Below, piece after piece: positions 19,801 to 28,340 of a stretch of 64,000 nt of DNA (position 1 is its first letter; every line of letters starts with the position of its first letter). The notes beneath the pieces are model-generated. The model was not told the DNA's origin, did not search any database, and worked only from the letters and a program-made list of their open reading frames with translations. Source of the DNA: Pontibacter sp. E15-1 (GTDB lineage: Bacteria; Bacteroidota; Bacteroidia; Cytophagales; Hymenobacteraceae); NCBI RefSeq assembly GCF_022601975.1, contig NZ_JAKVIR010000018.1, forward strand, positions 1-64,000, given 5' to 3'. The position numbers were made by a program, and so were the translations under genes.

Positions 19801-20025
19801 GGCCCCGGCCGAAGTTCCCTTCACGCCAATACTCACGCCCGGCAGCACCTGGTTATCCTCCGAAGACACTACTTTTCCGCTAATTGCCTGTGGTGTCTGG
19901 GCAAAAGCGCATATGCTCTGCAGGAATAGAATAGCCACCAGCAATGGGGCTATCCTCCAGACGCTCCGCGATTTACAGGAAGAGCATTTCAGCCGATTCC
20001 ATCTGAAGTTGTACATGTGTTTCAT
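16819..20025 (-). CDS. susC: SusC/RagA family TonB-dependent outer-membrane transporter
   Basis: About 1,068 residues from the ATG at 20025 (MKHMYNFRWNRLK), preferred to an in-frame start 90 bp upstream because it leaves a normal signal region (IAPLLVAILFLQSICAFAQ). A carboxypeptidase-regulatory-like beta domain follows (ISGKVVSSEDNQVLPGVSI), then the TonB-box-to-plug junction DEVVVTGYG, the plug (VLITTKRG) and a large TonB-dependent barrel ending in a phenylalanine (VNVGIDF), typical for BAM recognition. It imports oligosaccharides captured by SusD and the SGBPs. It is first in the operon; no adjacent ECF sigma/anti-sigma or hybrid two-component regulator is seen in the window. Confidence 0.95.
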   Translation of the reverse strand: MKHMYNFRWNRLKCSSCKSRSVWRIAPLLVAILFLQSICAFAQTPQAISGKVVSSEDNQVLPGVSIGVKGTSAGAITDAMGQFQLQAASDAVLVVSYIGFTAQEVPVNGRSTLTITLRPDQKLLDEVVVTGYGEIRKSDLTGAQTTINSSAIEKTVNTTIEQAIQGRAAGVYVTQNTGAPGGGISVNIRGVNSINGSNEPLYVIDGVQIPGRASASGGNPLSALNPADIESMEILQGPSATAVYGSRGTNGVVLITTKRGKAGEVRINYAYLYSIQDAPDKLNVMNLRQYAQMDNQYKTIAGGDVREEFLDPSLLGEGTNWQDELFKSAPMQKHQVSLSGGSEKTTYFLSGEYLNQDGVAIGSGFDRYSVRMNLDNQAKKWLTIKGNFNYAQTNERLSATQSNLISRAIQLPPHIPVRNIDGTYGGGTVNSRNTSEQFTPPNPIGLANLTTNELTRRQLLGGITLGFKILEGLDFNTSVNGNVNFSNSTFFLPTYQFGYQQNPEARLSNRDDLNTYWNWNQMLVYNKQLGKHSINVMATHESQESAWKQLSGERRGFQTNDVLDLNAGDILKSVTSGGQGDWAMESYLGRINYNFDDRYILQAAFRADGSVNFGPENRWGYFPSVSAAWRISEEDFFTVPFISDLRLRYEIGLTGNQGDGGAIYGTLGAGPTPWGTGFIPNRYPNPNYQWEETKTNNFGINLGLFDNRVQVEADYYIKDTDNLILQASLPWYMGTSGSGAISPPTVNIGSLQNKGWSLTLNTINIDNGGFQWSSNFNLSHFKTELKTLSSESSILNKPTREWNNWTQRSVVGQAPWLFYGYIEDGIFQSVEELENSALPADINGNEFPISENSIWVGDVKYRDVNGDGIITGEDQTFIGNPWPKYYAGFTNSFSYRGFDLSMLITSTIGNDIYNYLRSENTNPNNINLGRNLFTGAFDYANVALNAEGNPYLLNPGTTVARMSGGNKNNNFERHTDKYVEDGSFVRLKNVTLTYNLPGSLMTKLKYLKGARVGISAQNIYTLTDYTGYDPEVGSHVGGLENPNQAAIGVDYGRYPLTPVYSVNVGIDF

Positions 20026-21008
20026 CTTGCTTAGTATAAAATTGGTGAAGGTTAGATTTCCTATCCAGGAGGCAAGTTTTCTGTTACCTATCTCCCGGTT
20101 TACTCCATACATCACCTTCGCTTTCTAGCAAAAGTGATTAATCAATTATCAGTTTAAAATAACTCCGGGATAAAGAAAAAGCTAGTGGCAAAGGATCAGT
20201 GCCAACGTTGGCATAAACTTGCGAACTTTTATTTACATTTACAAGTGCTCACTGCCTAATTCTTTTTCCGGAGACTCTTTCTAAGATTTATTCGATTCTG
20301 CTCGTTTTACTGATGAACAGAATTATCAACGCCTATAAGTGCAAAGCACTGCGCTATAGTGGTTTTTCTCTCGATGGAGCGTAGTGTGCTATCGCTTACG
20401 TTTCTGCTAACCTGATTCTTAGGCGATTAAAATAATCACTGTCTGAAGCCTTGTCCTTTACTTCCAAACCATGATTTCAACTCCAGTCACAAATTTTCCA
20501 CTATAGCCAGGTATTTAGAAGGAGCATCCATGGTCCTTATTCTTCTATAATTCATACCCCTCAAAACACATTAAGTAATTCTGCGGCAGAACCTAAAATA
20601 ACTGTAACAAAAATAACTATAATCAATCCAGTAGAGTAATACAATTTTATCAAAAATTGTAACTAAAGCGCTTGTATCTGCTATGCTCCTGCTATTCAGC
20701 CGTGAGAAATCAATCAAAATGATGAAATGCAATCTGAAGTGAAAGTAATGGAAAATCAACTGAGGCAGGACCTTGTTAGTTCCCAGCGGGGTTCAGAAGC
20801 TATGGCAGGCTATCAGGAGGACATGAATTTGAGCTACCAGCCCAGACAGGGTATACTATTCCCAGAGGCACCGCATACATCCTATTTTGCACTTGAAGGT
20901 CAGTGTATATTCAGGGAGTATGGGCGGCGCGTATGCTCCATGCCTTGTTATACAGCACAAGCTCTCTACCGACAGCAGATGTTATACCTGAAATATGGAC
21001 AAAAAACG

Positions 21009-21046
21009 GCCTTCTCTGCAAATGCTAGCAGAGAAGGCCGTTCGGT
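21009..21046 (-). terminator. Intrinsic terminator for the DUF1080-SGNH operon
   Basis: A perfect 15-bp stem (AACGGCCTTCTCTGC / GCAGAGAAGGCCGTT) with an 8-nt loop, followed on the minus strand by a T-run (TTTTTTG). It lies about 150 bp beyond the SGNH stop codon on the same strand. Confidence 0.75.
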
Positions 21047-21098
21047 ATGATTATACCTGTCTGAGCGCGCTATGGCGCAAGCGCTTATGCCTTATAAG

Positions 21099-21160
21099 CA
21101 ATCCAACCTGCCGCACATCGCCCAACAATGGCAGCACAAGCGGACGCTTGCGCCGGTGTT
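21099..21160 (+). repeat. Interspersed palindromic repeat, family A
   Basis: Matches the reverse complement of 27638-27700 with few mismatches: shared blocks CAATCCAAC, CCGCACATCGCCCAA and GCAGCACAAGCGGACGCTTGCG. Its core AAGCG-GA-CGCTT is a near-perfect palindrome. Shorter copies of the core lie at 1-36 and 27818-27840. Confidence 0.75.
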
Positions 21161-21194
21161 TGTAAACTCCACTCGATAATGATATACCCCTGAC

Positions 21195-21872
21195 TTAGCG
21201 CTTCGCCTCTGCGGAAACGGACAGTGCGTGGGTGGCTTGCAGGGCCTTGTAAACTTCTCTGGCGATTAGGGCTGCACCCTCGTCGTTAGGGTGTATGCCG
21301 TCCTTGGTGAGGGTTCCTTTGCCCAGGAACGGCGTGTAGAGGTCGATGGTTTTTACCCTGGTCTTCCGGGCGATCTTTTTCACGGCAGGCAACACTTCGT
21401 TTTTCACCACCGCTTCGTTGATGCCCCATTTATCCTCAAACACCGGCACGGGGTAGCACACGTACACCTGTGGGTCGGCGGGGAGCTTTTTGAAGGACTT
21501 CACAAATTTTTTGTAGTCGCGCACAAACTCGTCCTTATACTGCCAGTTCTGTGGCTTCGAATCATTTGTGCCCAGTTTGATTAGCACAATATCAGGGTTC
21601 CAGGCAAGCACATCCGCGTACTTCGCCTCTTTCCAGTAAGGGAAATCGCCCTTCTTCAGCAAGGTGCGGCCGCCAATCCCGTAGTTTCGGACCTCATACT
21701 CCTCGCCCAGCAGTTTCTGCAGTTTCTGAGGGTACGTCTCGGTCAGGCTTGCCCCCTCCGTGATGCTGTTGCCCACACAGGCGACTTTTATTTTTGCCTG
21801 AGCCAAGGCTGGCAGGACGTGAAAAAAGGACATTAGCAAGGCCACAAGGCCTATGGATACCATTCGTTTCAT
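21195..21872 (-). CDS. SGNH/GDSL-family esterase or lipase-like hydrolase, secreted
   Basis: About 225 residues with signal peptide (MKRMVSIGLVALLMSFFHVLPALAQ). The SGNH blocks are visible: block I VGNSITEG (nucleophile Ser), block II YGIGGRT, block III KLGTNDS (Asn) and block V DGIHPND (Asp and His). The family includes carbohydrate acetyl esterases, lysophospholipases and sialate O-acetylesterases. Given the nearby hemicellulose locus and DUF1080 gene, a deacetylase acting on acetylated glycan is likely but unproven. It lies 77 bp after the DUF1080 gene on the same strand and ends before a good terminator. An ATG 6 bp upstream (21878) is an alternative start. Confidence 0.88.
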   Translation of the reverse strand: MKRMVSIGLVALLMSFFHVLPALAQAKIKVACVGNSITEGASLTETYPQKLQKLLGEEYEVRNYGIGGRTLLKKGDFPYWKEAKYADVLAWNPDIVLIKLGTNDSKPQNWQYKDEFVRDYKKFVKSFKKLPADPQVYVCYPVPVFEDKWGINEAVVKNEVLPAVKKIARKTRVKTIDLYTPFLGKGTLTKDGIHPNDEGAALIAREVYKALQATHALSVSAEAKR

Positions 21873-21949
21873 GTGCATCTATTTTGTTTAAAATTCTCGG
21901 ATATCATATTCCTTAACTGGCTGTGGGGGAAAAAGCGGAAAGTCCCGGC

Positions 21950-22717
21950 TTACAATTCCCTGATCCAGATGTTGCGGTACTGCACGGGGTTCCCGTGGTC
22001 CTGCAGCGAGATCGGGGCCTTGCCGTGGGCTTTGTACTCGGGCAGGCCAATGTACTCCGTCGGTCCTTTCAGCTCGACGTTGTTCTGCACCAGCACGCCG
22101 TTGTGCAGCACCGTCACGCGGGCGGGGGTAAACAGCGCACCGTTTTCTTTAAAGCGCGGGGCGGTATAGATGATGTCATACACGTTCCACTCAGACGGCT
22201 TGCGCATGGCGTTTACCAGCGGGCGGTGCTGCTTGTACACGCTGCCTGCCTGGCCATTGGCATACGTGCGGTTCTCATAGTTGTCGAGCACCTGCACCTC
22301 GTAGCGGTCCTGCAAAAAGATGCCGCTGTTGCCCCTGCCCTGGCTCGTGCCCTTTACCTCGTCGGGGGCGCTCCACTCGATGTGCAACTGAAAATCGCCA
22401 AACTCCTGTTTCGTGGAGATGTTTCCTTTGCCCACGGTAAAGGCATTGTCTTTCACCTTCCAACGCGCCTCACCCTTGCCGTCGGTGGCTTTCCATTGTG
22501 AGAGGTCCTTGCCGTCGAACAGCACGATAGCGTCGGAAGGGGCACTGGTGCTATTGGCCGCCGGGGTGACCACGCGCACTTCCGGCTCCCAGAACTCCGT
22601 CATTTCAGGCACCATCTTGGGTGGTTTCGGGGTTTCCTGCGCCTGCGCCTGGGTATAGGCCAGTAGCGCCACGGCCAGAGCGGCCAGTATAGCTTTCGTT
22701 CGCATCGTGTTGTTCAT
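21950..22717 (-). CDS. DUF1080 (3-keto-disaccharide hydrolase-like) secreted protein
   Basis: About 255 residues from ATG 22717 (MNNTMRTKAILAALAV ... TQAQAQ signal peptide); an in-frame ATG at 22705 is also possible. The DUF1080 jelly-roll fold is recognised from AIVLFDGKDLSQWKA near residue 70 and RGNSGIFLQDRYEVQVLDNY and GNPVQYRNIWIREL at the end. Family knowledge: concanavalin-like beta-sandwich proteins, some shown to hydrolyse 3-keto-glycosides. It is the first gene of a two-gene minus-strand operon with the SGNH hydrolase. The context fits periplasmic trimming of sugars; the substrate is unknown. Confidence 0.88.
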   Translation of the reverse strand: MNNTMRTKAILAALAVALLAYTQAQAQETPKPPKMVPEMTEFWEPEVRVVTPAANSTSAPSDAIVLFDGKDLSQWKATDGKGEARWKVKDNAFTVGKGNISTKQEFGDFQLHIEWSAPDEVKGTSQGRGNSGIFLQDRYEVQVLDNYENRTYANGQAGSVYKQHRPLVNAMRKPSEWNVYDIIYTAPRFKENGALFTPARVTVLHNGVLVQNNVELKGPTEYIGLPEYKAHGKAPISLQDHGNPVQYRNIWIREL

Positions 22718-23373
22718 TGGTCGTTTTATTTTGTCAGTAAGTAAATCGTCCTCCAGTCTGCCTCTTGGTATAAATAATCTGAGGCAGTTTATTATGTATG
22801 CTGTGGCCATACCCCTATTTCAGAGAGTTGATCCAGAAGGCTATTTTTATACCCCCTGCGTCGGGCGTGGGCGGCATCGGGGTGGCGCAATCCGGCCAAC
22901 TCGGCGGCTTTGGCCGCTGGATGGGTCGTGGCCGAGTTGCGCGTGCTTGTCTCGCTCAGGCTCACTTTCTGCCCTTCCGGTAGGCTGTTGAGGGTATAAT
23001 AACCAGCAGAGGTCATCACCCTGGCAGGAAGCACAAGGGCACGGGATATCGGCAAAATCTGTATTTTGTTAGGAAAACGTAGCATTAACCGTTCGAAAGT
23101 GGCACGGCCGAAAAGCTGGGTACAAAGGGAATGATTGGCGTGAGCGTCCCGCCGATTGCCAGGCCCTGCCCTAAAATTGCTGTGGTTGCCTCCTGCGCTG
23201 CACAAAACAGTGCTACAGCTTTGGCTACTTATGGCAAGCGGCTTAAAAGCAGAGACAGGCAGTTTTGACGTCATTGTTGCGGAGAGGCTGAAAGCTATAT
23301 CAGGAATAGCCGGTAAGTGAGTCATTCATTTCAGGGGTAAAGTAATGCATTGACGTGACAAACACAATACTAA

Positions 23374-23402
23374 AGAAATGTTGGAGGGGGACATAATCCC
23401 CC
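23374..23402 (-). terminator. GC-rich hairpin after a small candidate ORF
   Basis: Stem TGGAGGGGG / CCCCCTCCA with a 7-nt loop, followed on the minus strand by ATTTCTTT. It sits about 15 bp beyond the stop of the 29-codon frame at 23417-23506 and may terminate a short transcript. Confidence 0.45.
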
Positions 23403-23416
23403 TCCAGCATAGATAA

Positions 23417-23506
23417 CTACTCACTTTCTAACACTATCTTTATACCCGGATCAGGGTAGCGTTCTTTGTGCGGAACCACATGCCAGCGGCTTTGCTGCGC
23501 ATTCAT
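23417..23506 (-). CDS. Candidate 29-residue small protein
   Basis: ATG at 23506 and TAG at 23417 encode a 29-residue peptide beginning MNAQQSRWHVVPHKERYPD and ending in ESE. The block RWHVVPHK resembles the start of DUF2188-like small domains, and the composition (charged, proline-containing) is protein-like rather than random. A stable hairpin follows directly. There is no upstream in-frame extension (TAA stop). It could be a real small gene or the tail of a decayed one. Confidence 0.3.
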   Translation of the reverse strand: MNAQQSRWHVVPHKERYPDPGIKIVLESE

Positions 23507-24198
23507 ACTTCTGTCCGGTCTTTATTATCTGTTTAGGTTCTGAGGCTTCCGTTTCGATCTTCCCTTTCCGACACTTCACTGTGTCTCGGGTGATTGTTTC
23601 AGCAAACCTGCCTCAAATAACTGCACGTTTTATTCTCTTTTACCGGGTTGCCTGCTTTTTGGTAAAGCAACCGGCTTTCAGTCCTGAGATATCATTTAAA
23701 AAACTTTAAATAGCACCGTACGGTGTTAAAAGTTCTCTTCTGATTTAGTGTAATTCCTCTTTCAACATTCAGTGAGTAAGTAATTACGATGACAAGGTAA
23801 TAAAACATTTTTAAAGAACTAACCTTTAAGGTAAAAAAATGACAATATTTTTTAGTTAATTTAACGCAATAGCAATAAAAGCTTCTGTTTATAAGCAAAT
23901 CAGTTGGCCCCAAAAGCCTTATTCAGGCAAAATAGCAGGGTCTTGCTGCTTAAGTAGCTTTTTAAATCGAGGAAAGGCCGAAAGCAGCCATCGTATACCC
24001 GCCGCCTTTGTGTTTATCCTGAATGCATACCTGTAGTTTAGCCCATGTATAAATTTCTCTTTAGGAAGCAAATTATCCGGGAACGGCTCTGGCAAAACGC
24101 TCACTGACCAGCACGACCGCCTGAGCAACGATCAATACGAGTCGTCAGATACTTGAACAGACAGTTTGCTGCCCCGAAGATGCCTCGTAAACAGGCTC

Positions 24199-25863
24199 TC
24201 AGCTCCCCTCTTGCGGCGTTCTTTCGGTGAGCAGGTACATGTGGTATTTCTTTTCCGGGGCTTCGGTGCTGTAATTGTACACGTTGAGTTTGCGCAGCCA
24301 TACCTCTCCAGCTGCCGGGGCGGCGCCTATAGGTATGGGCTTTACGGAGAACACTATGGCCGGGAGCTTGCCGGGAATTTGCAGCCTGCGGTTCACGATC
24401 CGGATGGTGTCTACCTCCTTGCCTACTTCCCACACACTTTCGGGGCGCATGCCGTTTACCGAGTAAAAGGGCAGCAGACGCAGTTCATTCAGTTCCCGTA
24501 CCTCCTCCAGCCCAGCGTAGTCGTGGGCAGGCGCCGTGATACGCTCATAGATCGGGATGGCCACCATCAGCAGGACCACATGCAGCCCCACGCCGCTGAT
24601 GAATAAGTTTGCGGCTGCCTTTTTACGAACGAGCCAAAGCACGCCTGCGGCAGCCGCCAGAAAAAATACGGAAAAAGCTGCCAGCGCTCCGACTGAGATG
24701 GCCTGTACCCTATAGGCAAAAAAGTAGAGAAACACAGGCACTGCACCAACCGCCAGCGCCGTGATGCCACCGAAGGCCTGCAGAATACGACGGTCCCAGG
24801 CACTTCCCCGGCCGGCAGCAAACGCATCGATCAGGTACTTGAGGTAATGCGCGGTGAGTAATGCCATCGGGAGGAGCATGGGCAGCAGATAGCGCTCTTT
24901 TTTCTCCGGCACCAGCGAGAGCAGCACCACCGACACCAGCACCCAGGCTGCCAGAAAACGGTAATTGCCATAGCGCCCGATGCGGGGCCGGGCGTAGGGC
25001 GCGAGCAAGGCCACAAACGTGAGCAGGGTCCATAGGCCCATTTCCCCCGGGAAAGTCCAGTAATACCACACGGCCTTCACGTGCCGCGATATCCAGGCAG
25101 TGCTTTCCGCAGACATGTTTCTACTCAGGCTCTCCGGCTCAGCCACATGCACGTAAAGAGGCCAAAGCATGGCCACAACCGCGCAAATGCCCAGGGCCAG
25201 CAGCATACCGTTTCGCTTTTCCTTCACCTCCCGCAGGCCATACCCATACGCGTAACTCAACAGGAAAGGAAGCAGCAGGGCGTAAAACGAGACAGGGCCC
25301 TTGCTCATAAACGACAGGCCCAGAAACAAGCCGCTCAGGGCGAACACTCCGTATTGCTGCCCTTGCCGCCGGTACGCCACTACAAAAAGCCAGATCGCGC
25401 CCAGCATAAAGCTATGGCAGTATATGTCCCAGGTGGCCTGCCGCCCCAGGTGCACAAAAAGATAGGAGGAAAGCAGCACCAGGCCTGCCAGAAAAGGCAC
25501 CAGCCGGTCGCGGGTGAGTTGGCGGGCCAGCAGAAAAAGAAACAGGACGGTGAGGCCCGCCATCACGGAGGCCGGGAAACGAAGGGCTGCCAGGTTGTAC
25601 ATGTCTCCGGCACGCACTCCCGCCAGTGCCGTCGCCCAGGTGGGAAGCGGGGGCTTAGCCAAACGCAGTTCGCCGTTCATGGTCGGGATGAGCCAGTTGT
25701 GGTGCTCCGTCATCTCGCGGGCAGTGATAAAGTTGCGGGCCTCCATCAGGGTTGGCTCCAGCGCGCCCAGGTGCGTGAAGAACGTGAGGCCGGTCAGCAA
25801 CAGCAAAACCGCCAGCTGCACATACGTGTTTGCGAGATACTTATCTTTCACTTGCTCACTCAT
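24199..25863 (-). CDS. ArnT/PMT-family (GT39/GT83-like) membrane glycosyltransferase
   Basis: 554 residues with about a dozen hydrophobic segments. The N-terminus has the acidic loop EPTLMEARNFITAREM and LRLAKPPLPTWATAL, the typical first extracytoplasmic loop of the ArnT/protein O-mannosyltransferase family (catalytic acidic residue in the EAR stretch, KPP motif). Predicted to transfer a sugar from a polyprenyl-phosphate donor to lipid A, protein or another acceptor at the outer face of the inner membrane. It stands alone on the minus strand; the terminator at 26048-26095 separates it from the porin. The acceptor cannot be deduced. Confidence 0.88.
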   Translation of the reverse strand: MSEQVKDKYLANTYVQLAVLLLLTGLTFFTHLGALEPTLMEARNFITAREMTEHHNWLIPTMNGELRLAKPPLPTWATALAGVRAGDMYNLAALRFPASVMAGLTVLFLFLLARQLTRDRLVPFLAGLVLLSSYLFVHLGRQATWDIYCHSFMLGAIWLFVVAYRRQGQQYGVFALSGLFLGLSFMSKGPVSFYALLLPFLLSYAYGYGLREVKEKRNGMLLALGICAVVAMLWPLYVHVAEPESLSRNMSAESTAWISRHVKAVWYYWTFPGEMGLWTLLTFVALLAPYARPRIGRYGNYRFLAAWVLVSVVLLSLVPEKKERYLLPMLLPMALLTAHYLKYLIDAFAAGRGSAWDRRILQAFGGITALAVGAVPVFLYFFAYRVQAISVGALAAFSVFFLAAAAGVLWLVRKKAAANLFISGVGLHVVLLMVAIPIYERITAPAHDYAGLEEVRELNELRLLPFYSVNGMRPESVWEVGKEVDTIRIVNRRLQIPGKLPAIVFSVKPIPIGAAPAAGEVWLRKLNVYNYSTEAPEKKYHMYLLTERTPQEGS

Positions 25864-26047
25864 CCATTTTTGCCTCTACGGTATTGATCCCCTGCGTGCC
25901 ACCTGGCCGGAAGATTGTCAACGTACAAAGGAATTCTGTCAACTATCTGTATGGAGCCGTCTTTTTCTCTTTTACCAATACGCATACTATGCTGTTTATC
26001 AATTATTTGCCGCTAAAAAAATCGCTTCTGCTGGCACCATAGCAAAA

Positions 26048-26095
26048 AAAGCCTGTCGCTGCCGCCTCATAACGAGGCAGAAGCAACAGGCTTTT
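26048..26095 (-). terminator. Intrinsic terminator of the porin gene
   Basis: A long near-perfect stem (AAGCCTGT-cGCTGCCGCCTC / GAGGCAGAAGC-ACAGGCTT, 5-nt loop), followed on the minus strand by a seven-T run. It lies about 55 bp beyond the porin stop codon. Confidence 0.8.
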
Positions 26096-26150
26096 CCATA
26101 CCCTCCCCTACCTGTCGTCAGGCACAAGGGCGGTTTATGAGCAGGCTTTT

Positions 26151-27512
26151 TTAAAAATACACCTGATACTGCAGCCAGGCAGAGCTGGCGTTGGAGGCTT
26201 TGGTCACGTCGCCGTTTGCCTGCTGCGCATACACAGGCCGCACCTGGTAGTTAAGCGATAGCTTAGACTGGTGCTTGCTGAGGAGCCAGTTGATGCCAGC
26301 GTCATACACATTCACCGGGTCCTCCAGGCGATCGTAGCTTGAGCGGCGGTACGATGCATACGGCAGCAGCGTGCCCTGGTCGCCCAGCAGCTCGTTTGGT
26401 AAGCGGAGGCCCACCTGGGTATACAGCGTCTCGCCGGTCCCAAACATGGGGTAGGCATTGCCCGCGCCATTAAAGGCCGAGGCGTCACTGTTGCCGTTAG
26501 CCGGGTTCATCAGGCCGTTGTTCCGGATATAGTTTTTCCCGTAATCCGTGTTAAAATAGCCAGCGTAGGCCGACAGAGCATACTTATTCTCCTGCAAAGG
26601 CATGTCGGCAAAAGCGGCCACCGACCACAGTGTCATGTTCTCATACACCGGGTTCACGCCGTTGTTCGTGTGCCAGGTGGCGTCTCTCTGGTAAATCATA
26701 CCTCCCTCCAGGTTCAGGATGCGCCTGTCGCCCAGGTACGTGCCGGTCATATAGGGGGTGGTGTGCGGCTCTTTGTCGAGGAAGTTATACACCAGCAAGC
26801 CCTGGTATTGCTTGGTATGGCCGAAGGTGGTGAAAGTGGCATTGGGACCAAGGGGCGGGGCTGTCTGCCCGTTCGTCTGCACTGGAAAGGGGTCTGTCAG
26901 GGCCACGCGGTAGTCGAGCTTGCCGACCTGGCCACGGGCATACACGCTCAGCTTGCGCCCGAACTCATCGGTCTGGTCTACGGTGGCCTGCGCGAACACA
27001 GGCACGTCGGTGGTCATGATGGTGCCGATGCTGGGTTGCGAGAAGCGGCTCAGGCCGCCCGTGATGGTCAGTCCGCCGCCCAGTTTCAGCATGTCACTGT
27101 CCTTAAACACCTTGTACTCGGCCAGCGCGTCGTGGAAGAAGGCCTGCAATTTTCTGTTGCCCGCATTCTGCGCCAGGTAGTTGAAGTTGTTCATCCCGAA
27201 CTGGGTATAAAAGAACACATGATCCGAGAGCTGCCCGTAAAGCTGCATGCGCGTGCGCCGGAGGCCGATGTCCACGGTATTGTCCTGCAGGTCTCCGTTC
27301 ACTGTGGTGCCGGGGTTGCTGTCGTTCCAGCGGAGCCATACCTGTGCCAGGAAAGTAGCTTTGATGTATTTAGAACCGTCTTCAGTCAGATTATACCGCA
27401 ACTCAGACTTGGGTTTGGCTGCGGGGGTAAGGGGCGAACTGGTTTGTTGTGCCAGCGCTGGTTTGGCCAGGCCGAGCACGGCGGCCAACACAGGCAGTAG
27501 GATTTTTTTCAT
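26151..27512 (-). CDS. Phosphate-selective porin O/P-type outer-membrane protein
   Basis: About 453 residues from ATG 27512 (MKKILLPVLAAVLGLAKPALAQQ signal peptide), preferred over an in-frame start 108 bp upstream. The mature chain is a 16-strand-type porin: amphipathic beta strands rich in Tyr and Trp, RRTRMQLYGQLSDHVFFYTQFG near residue 85, a LGGGLTITGG block, and a final strand SSAWLQYQVYF with terminal Phe. Likely allows diffusion of anions or other small solutes through the outer membrane; phosphate selectivity is only the family name. It is a single gene with its own terminator. Confidence 0.85.
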   Translation of the reverse strand: MKKILLPVLAAVLGLAKPALAQQTSSPLTPAAKPKSELRYNLTEDGSKYIKATFLAQVWLRWNDSNPGTTVNGDLQDNTVDIGLRRTRMQLYGQLSDHVFFYTQFGMNNFNYLAQNAGNRKLQAFFHDALAEYKVFKDSDMLKLGGGLTITGGLSRFSQPSIGTIMTTDVPVFAQATVDQTDEFGRKLSVYARGQVGKLDYRVALTDPFPVQTNGQTAPPLGPNATFTTFGHTKQYQGLLVYNFLDKEPHTTPYMTGTYLGDRRILNLEGGMIYQRDATWHTNNGVNPVYENMTLWSVAAFADMPLQENKYALSAYAGYFNTDYGKNYIRNNGLMNPANGNSDASAFNGAGNAYPMFGTGETLYTQVGLRLPNELLGDQGTLLPYASYRRSSYDRLEDPVNVYDAGINWLLSKHQSKLSLNYQVRPVYAQQANGDVTKASNASSAWLQYQVYF

Positions 27513-27637
27513 TGTAGGTGAAAGGTGCGTTGTTGAAATACAAAGATTAAAAGAAAGGCATAGCCAGACAAGCTGCGGGCACGGCTTCTGACAAATAGGT
27601 GTGTTGAAGGCGGCTGTCACCTCTCACACTAAATAAT

Positions 27638-27700
27638 AAGCACTAGCGCAAGCGTCCGCTTGTGCTGCTATTATTGGGCGATGTGCGGTAAGTTGGATTG
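27638..27700 (-). repeat. Interspersed palindromic repeat, family A (inverted copy)
   Basis: Reverse complement of 21099-21160 with about seven differences; contains GCGCAAGCGTCCGCTTGTGC and the block TTGGGCGATGTGCGG. Confidence 0.75.
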
Positions 27701-27817
27701 TAGTATCAATATTCAAGTACAACTTTTCCTCGGAGCGGTAGGAGTGGGTTATTTTTCTGCTGCTTCCGGATGAGCAATCATGACTGAGCAAAATCTATCT
27801 GATAATGGTATAATTAG

Positions 27818-27840
27818 GCACAAGCGGACGCTTGCGCCAG
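27818..27840 (+). repeat. Family-A repeat, core only
   Basis: GCACAAGCGGACGCTTGCG plus CCAG, identical to the core of the copy at 21099-21160; flanking similarity is absent. Confidence 0.7.
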
Positions 27841-27957
27841 CAGAGAGATTCACAAATGCTAAATCATACCTTCAACCTAATCTACCCATTCCTACACCTT
27901 CCAAGAACACCCATACCCCCAAGTAGGGAAACTCGGGGTATAGAAGAATCCTCCTGA

Positions 27958-28227
27958 CTAGAGGTCGCATTTAAAATAATCTGCGCTGTAGCCGGGAGCG
28001 GGCGTGTCTCCGATACGTACCAGGCGGTCGAGGCGGATCTCCTCGCCTGTGGCCAGGAGCAGGTATGCTGCCCCATCCGTTTCGATCAGCTCTGTGGGTA
28101 CAGCCGTGGTGGTGGCAAACTCCCGGATGTCGGTAATGTACTGCACCCGTATAAATGGCCTATTGGTCACCACCTCCTGAAGATATTCTCTAAAACCGTT
28201 TTCCACGGGTTTATATGCCTGTTCCAT
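27958..28227 (-). CDS. Small (89 aa) beta-rich protein of unknown function
   Basis: 89 residues, ATG at 28227. I do not recognise the family with certainty. The stretch FIRVQYITDIREF, then TELIETDGAAYLLLATGEEIRLDRLVRIGD, predicts consecutive beta strands like the Sm/SH3-type barrel of Rho-binding antiterminator (Rof) or Hfq-like proteins, but this is a shape argument only. It lies downstream of the hybrid histidine kinase on the same strand, with a stable hairpin in the 158-bp gap, so it is probably transcribed separately. Confidence 0.65.
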   Translation of the reverse strand: MEQAYKPVENGFREYLQEVVTNRPFIRVQYITDIREFATTTAVPTELIETDGAAYLLLATGEEIRLDRLVRIGDTPAPGYSADYFKCDL

Positions 28228-28340
28228 CGTGTTGTTTTCTGTAAGATGAGGTGATTGAGGATTGTGTTTCAGTTAGCCGCATCGCGCAGGCAGGCATTGA
28301 AAAACCTAAACGCTTGTATGGTATAAAACCAAAGCGCAGG

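Larger units (their letters stand above)
20116..21194. other. Intergenic region upstream of susC
   Basis: About 1.1 kb without a convincing gene. It should hold the susC promoter (minus strand, near 20030-20300), but I found no clear TAnnTTTG box. A 107-codon plus-strand frame at 20727-21050 runs through a terminator hairpin and is not supported. A palindromic repeat (21099-21160) and the SGNH operon terminator lie at the right end. Confidence 0.6.
22811..24198. other. 1.4-kb gene-poor region
   Basis: I see no confident gene. Contents noted: a 177-codon minus frame (22792-23325) without recognisable motifs; a very small candidate ORF with a hairpin after it (23374-23506); a 12-bp perfect palindrome CACCGTACGGTG at 23714-23725, possibly an operator; and AT-rich DNA from 23690 to 23910. 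The right part is the 3' flank of the glycosyltransferase. Confidence 0.55.
27513..27957. other. Intergenic region with two family-A repeats
   Basis: No gene is supported. It holds a nearly full repeat copy at 27638-27700 (inverted relative to 21099-21160) and a core-only copy at 27818-27840. The porin promoter must lie near 27520-27600; no clear box was recognised. Confidence 0.6.

Noticed and set aside
20727..21050. 107-codon plus-strand frame upstream of susC
   Set aside because: It has no recognisable domain and its 3' end runs through a perfect terminator hairpin (21009-21046).
22792..23325. 177-codon minus-strand frame
   Set aside because: No motif, mixed composition and an odd start context; it looks like an open frame by chance in GC-rich DNA, although I cannot exclude a degraded gene.
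27958..28227. Calling the 89-aa protein a Rho-binding antiterminator
   Set aside because: Only a beta-strand pattern supports it; no diagnostic residues were recognised.
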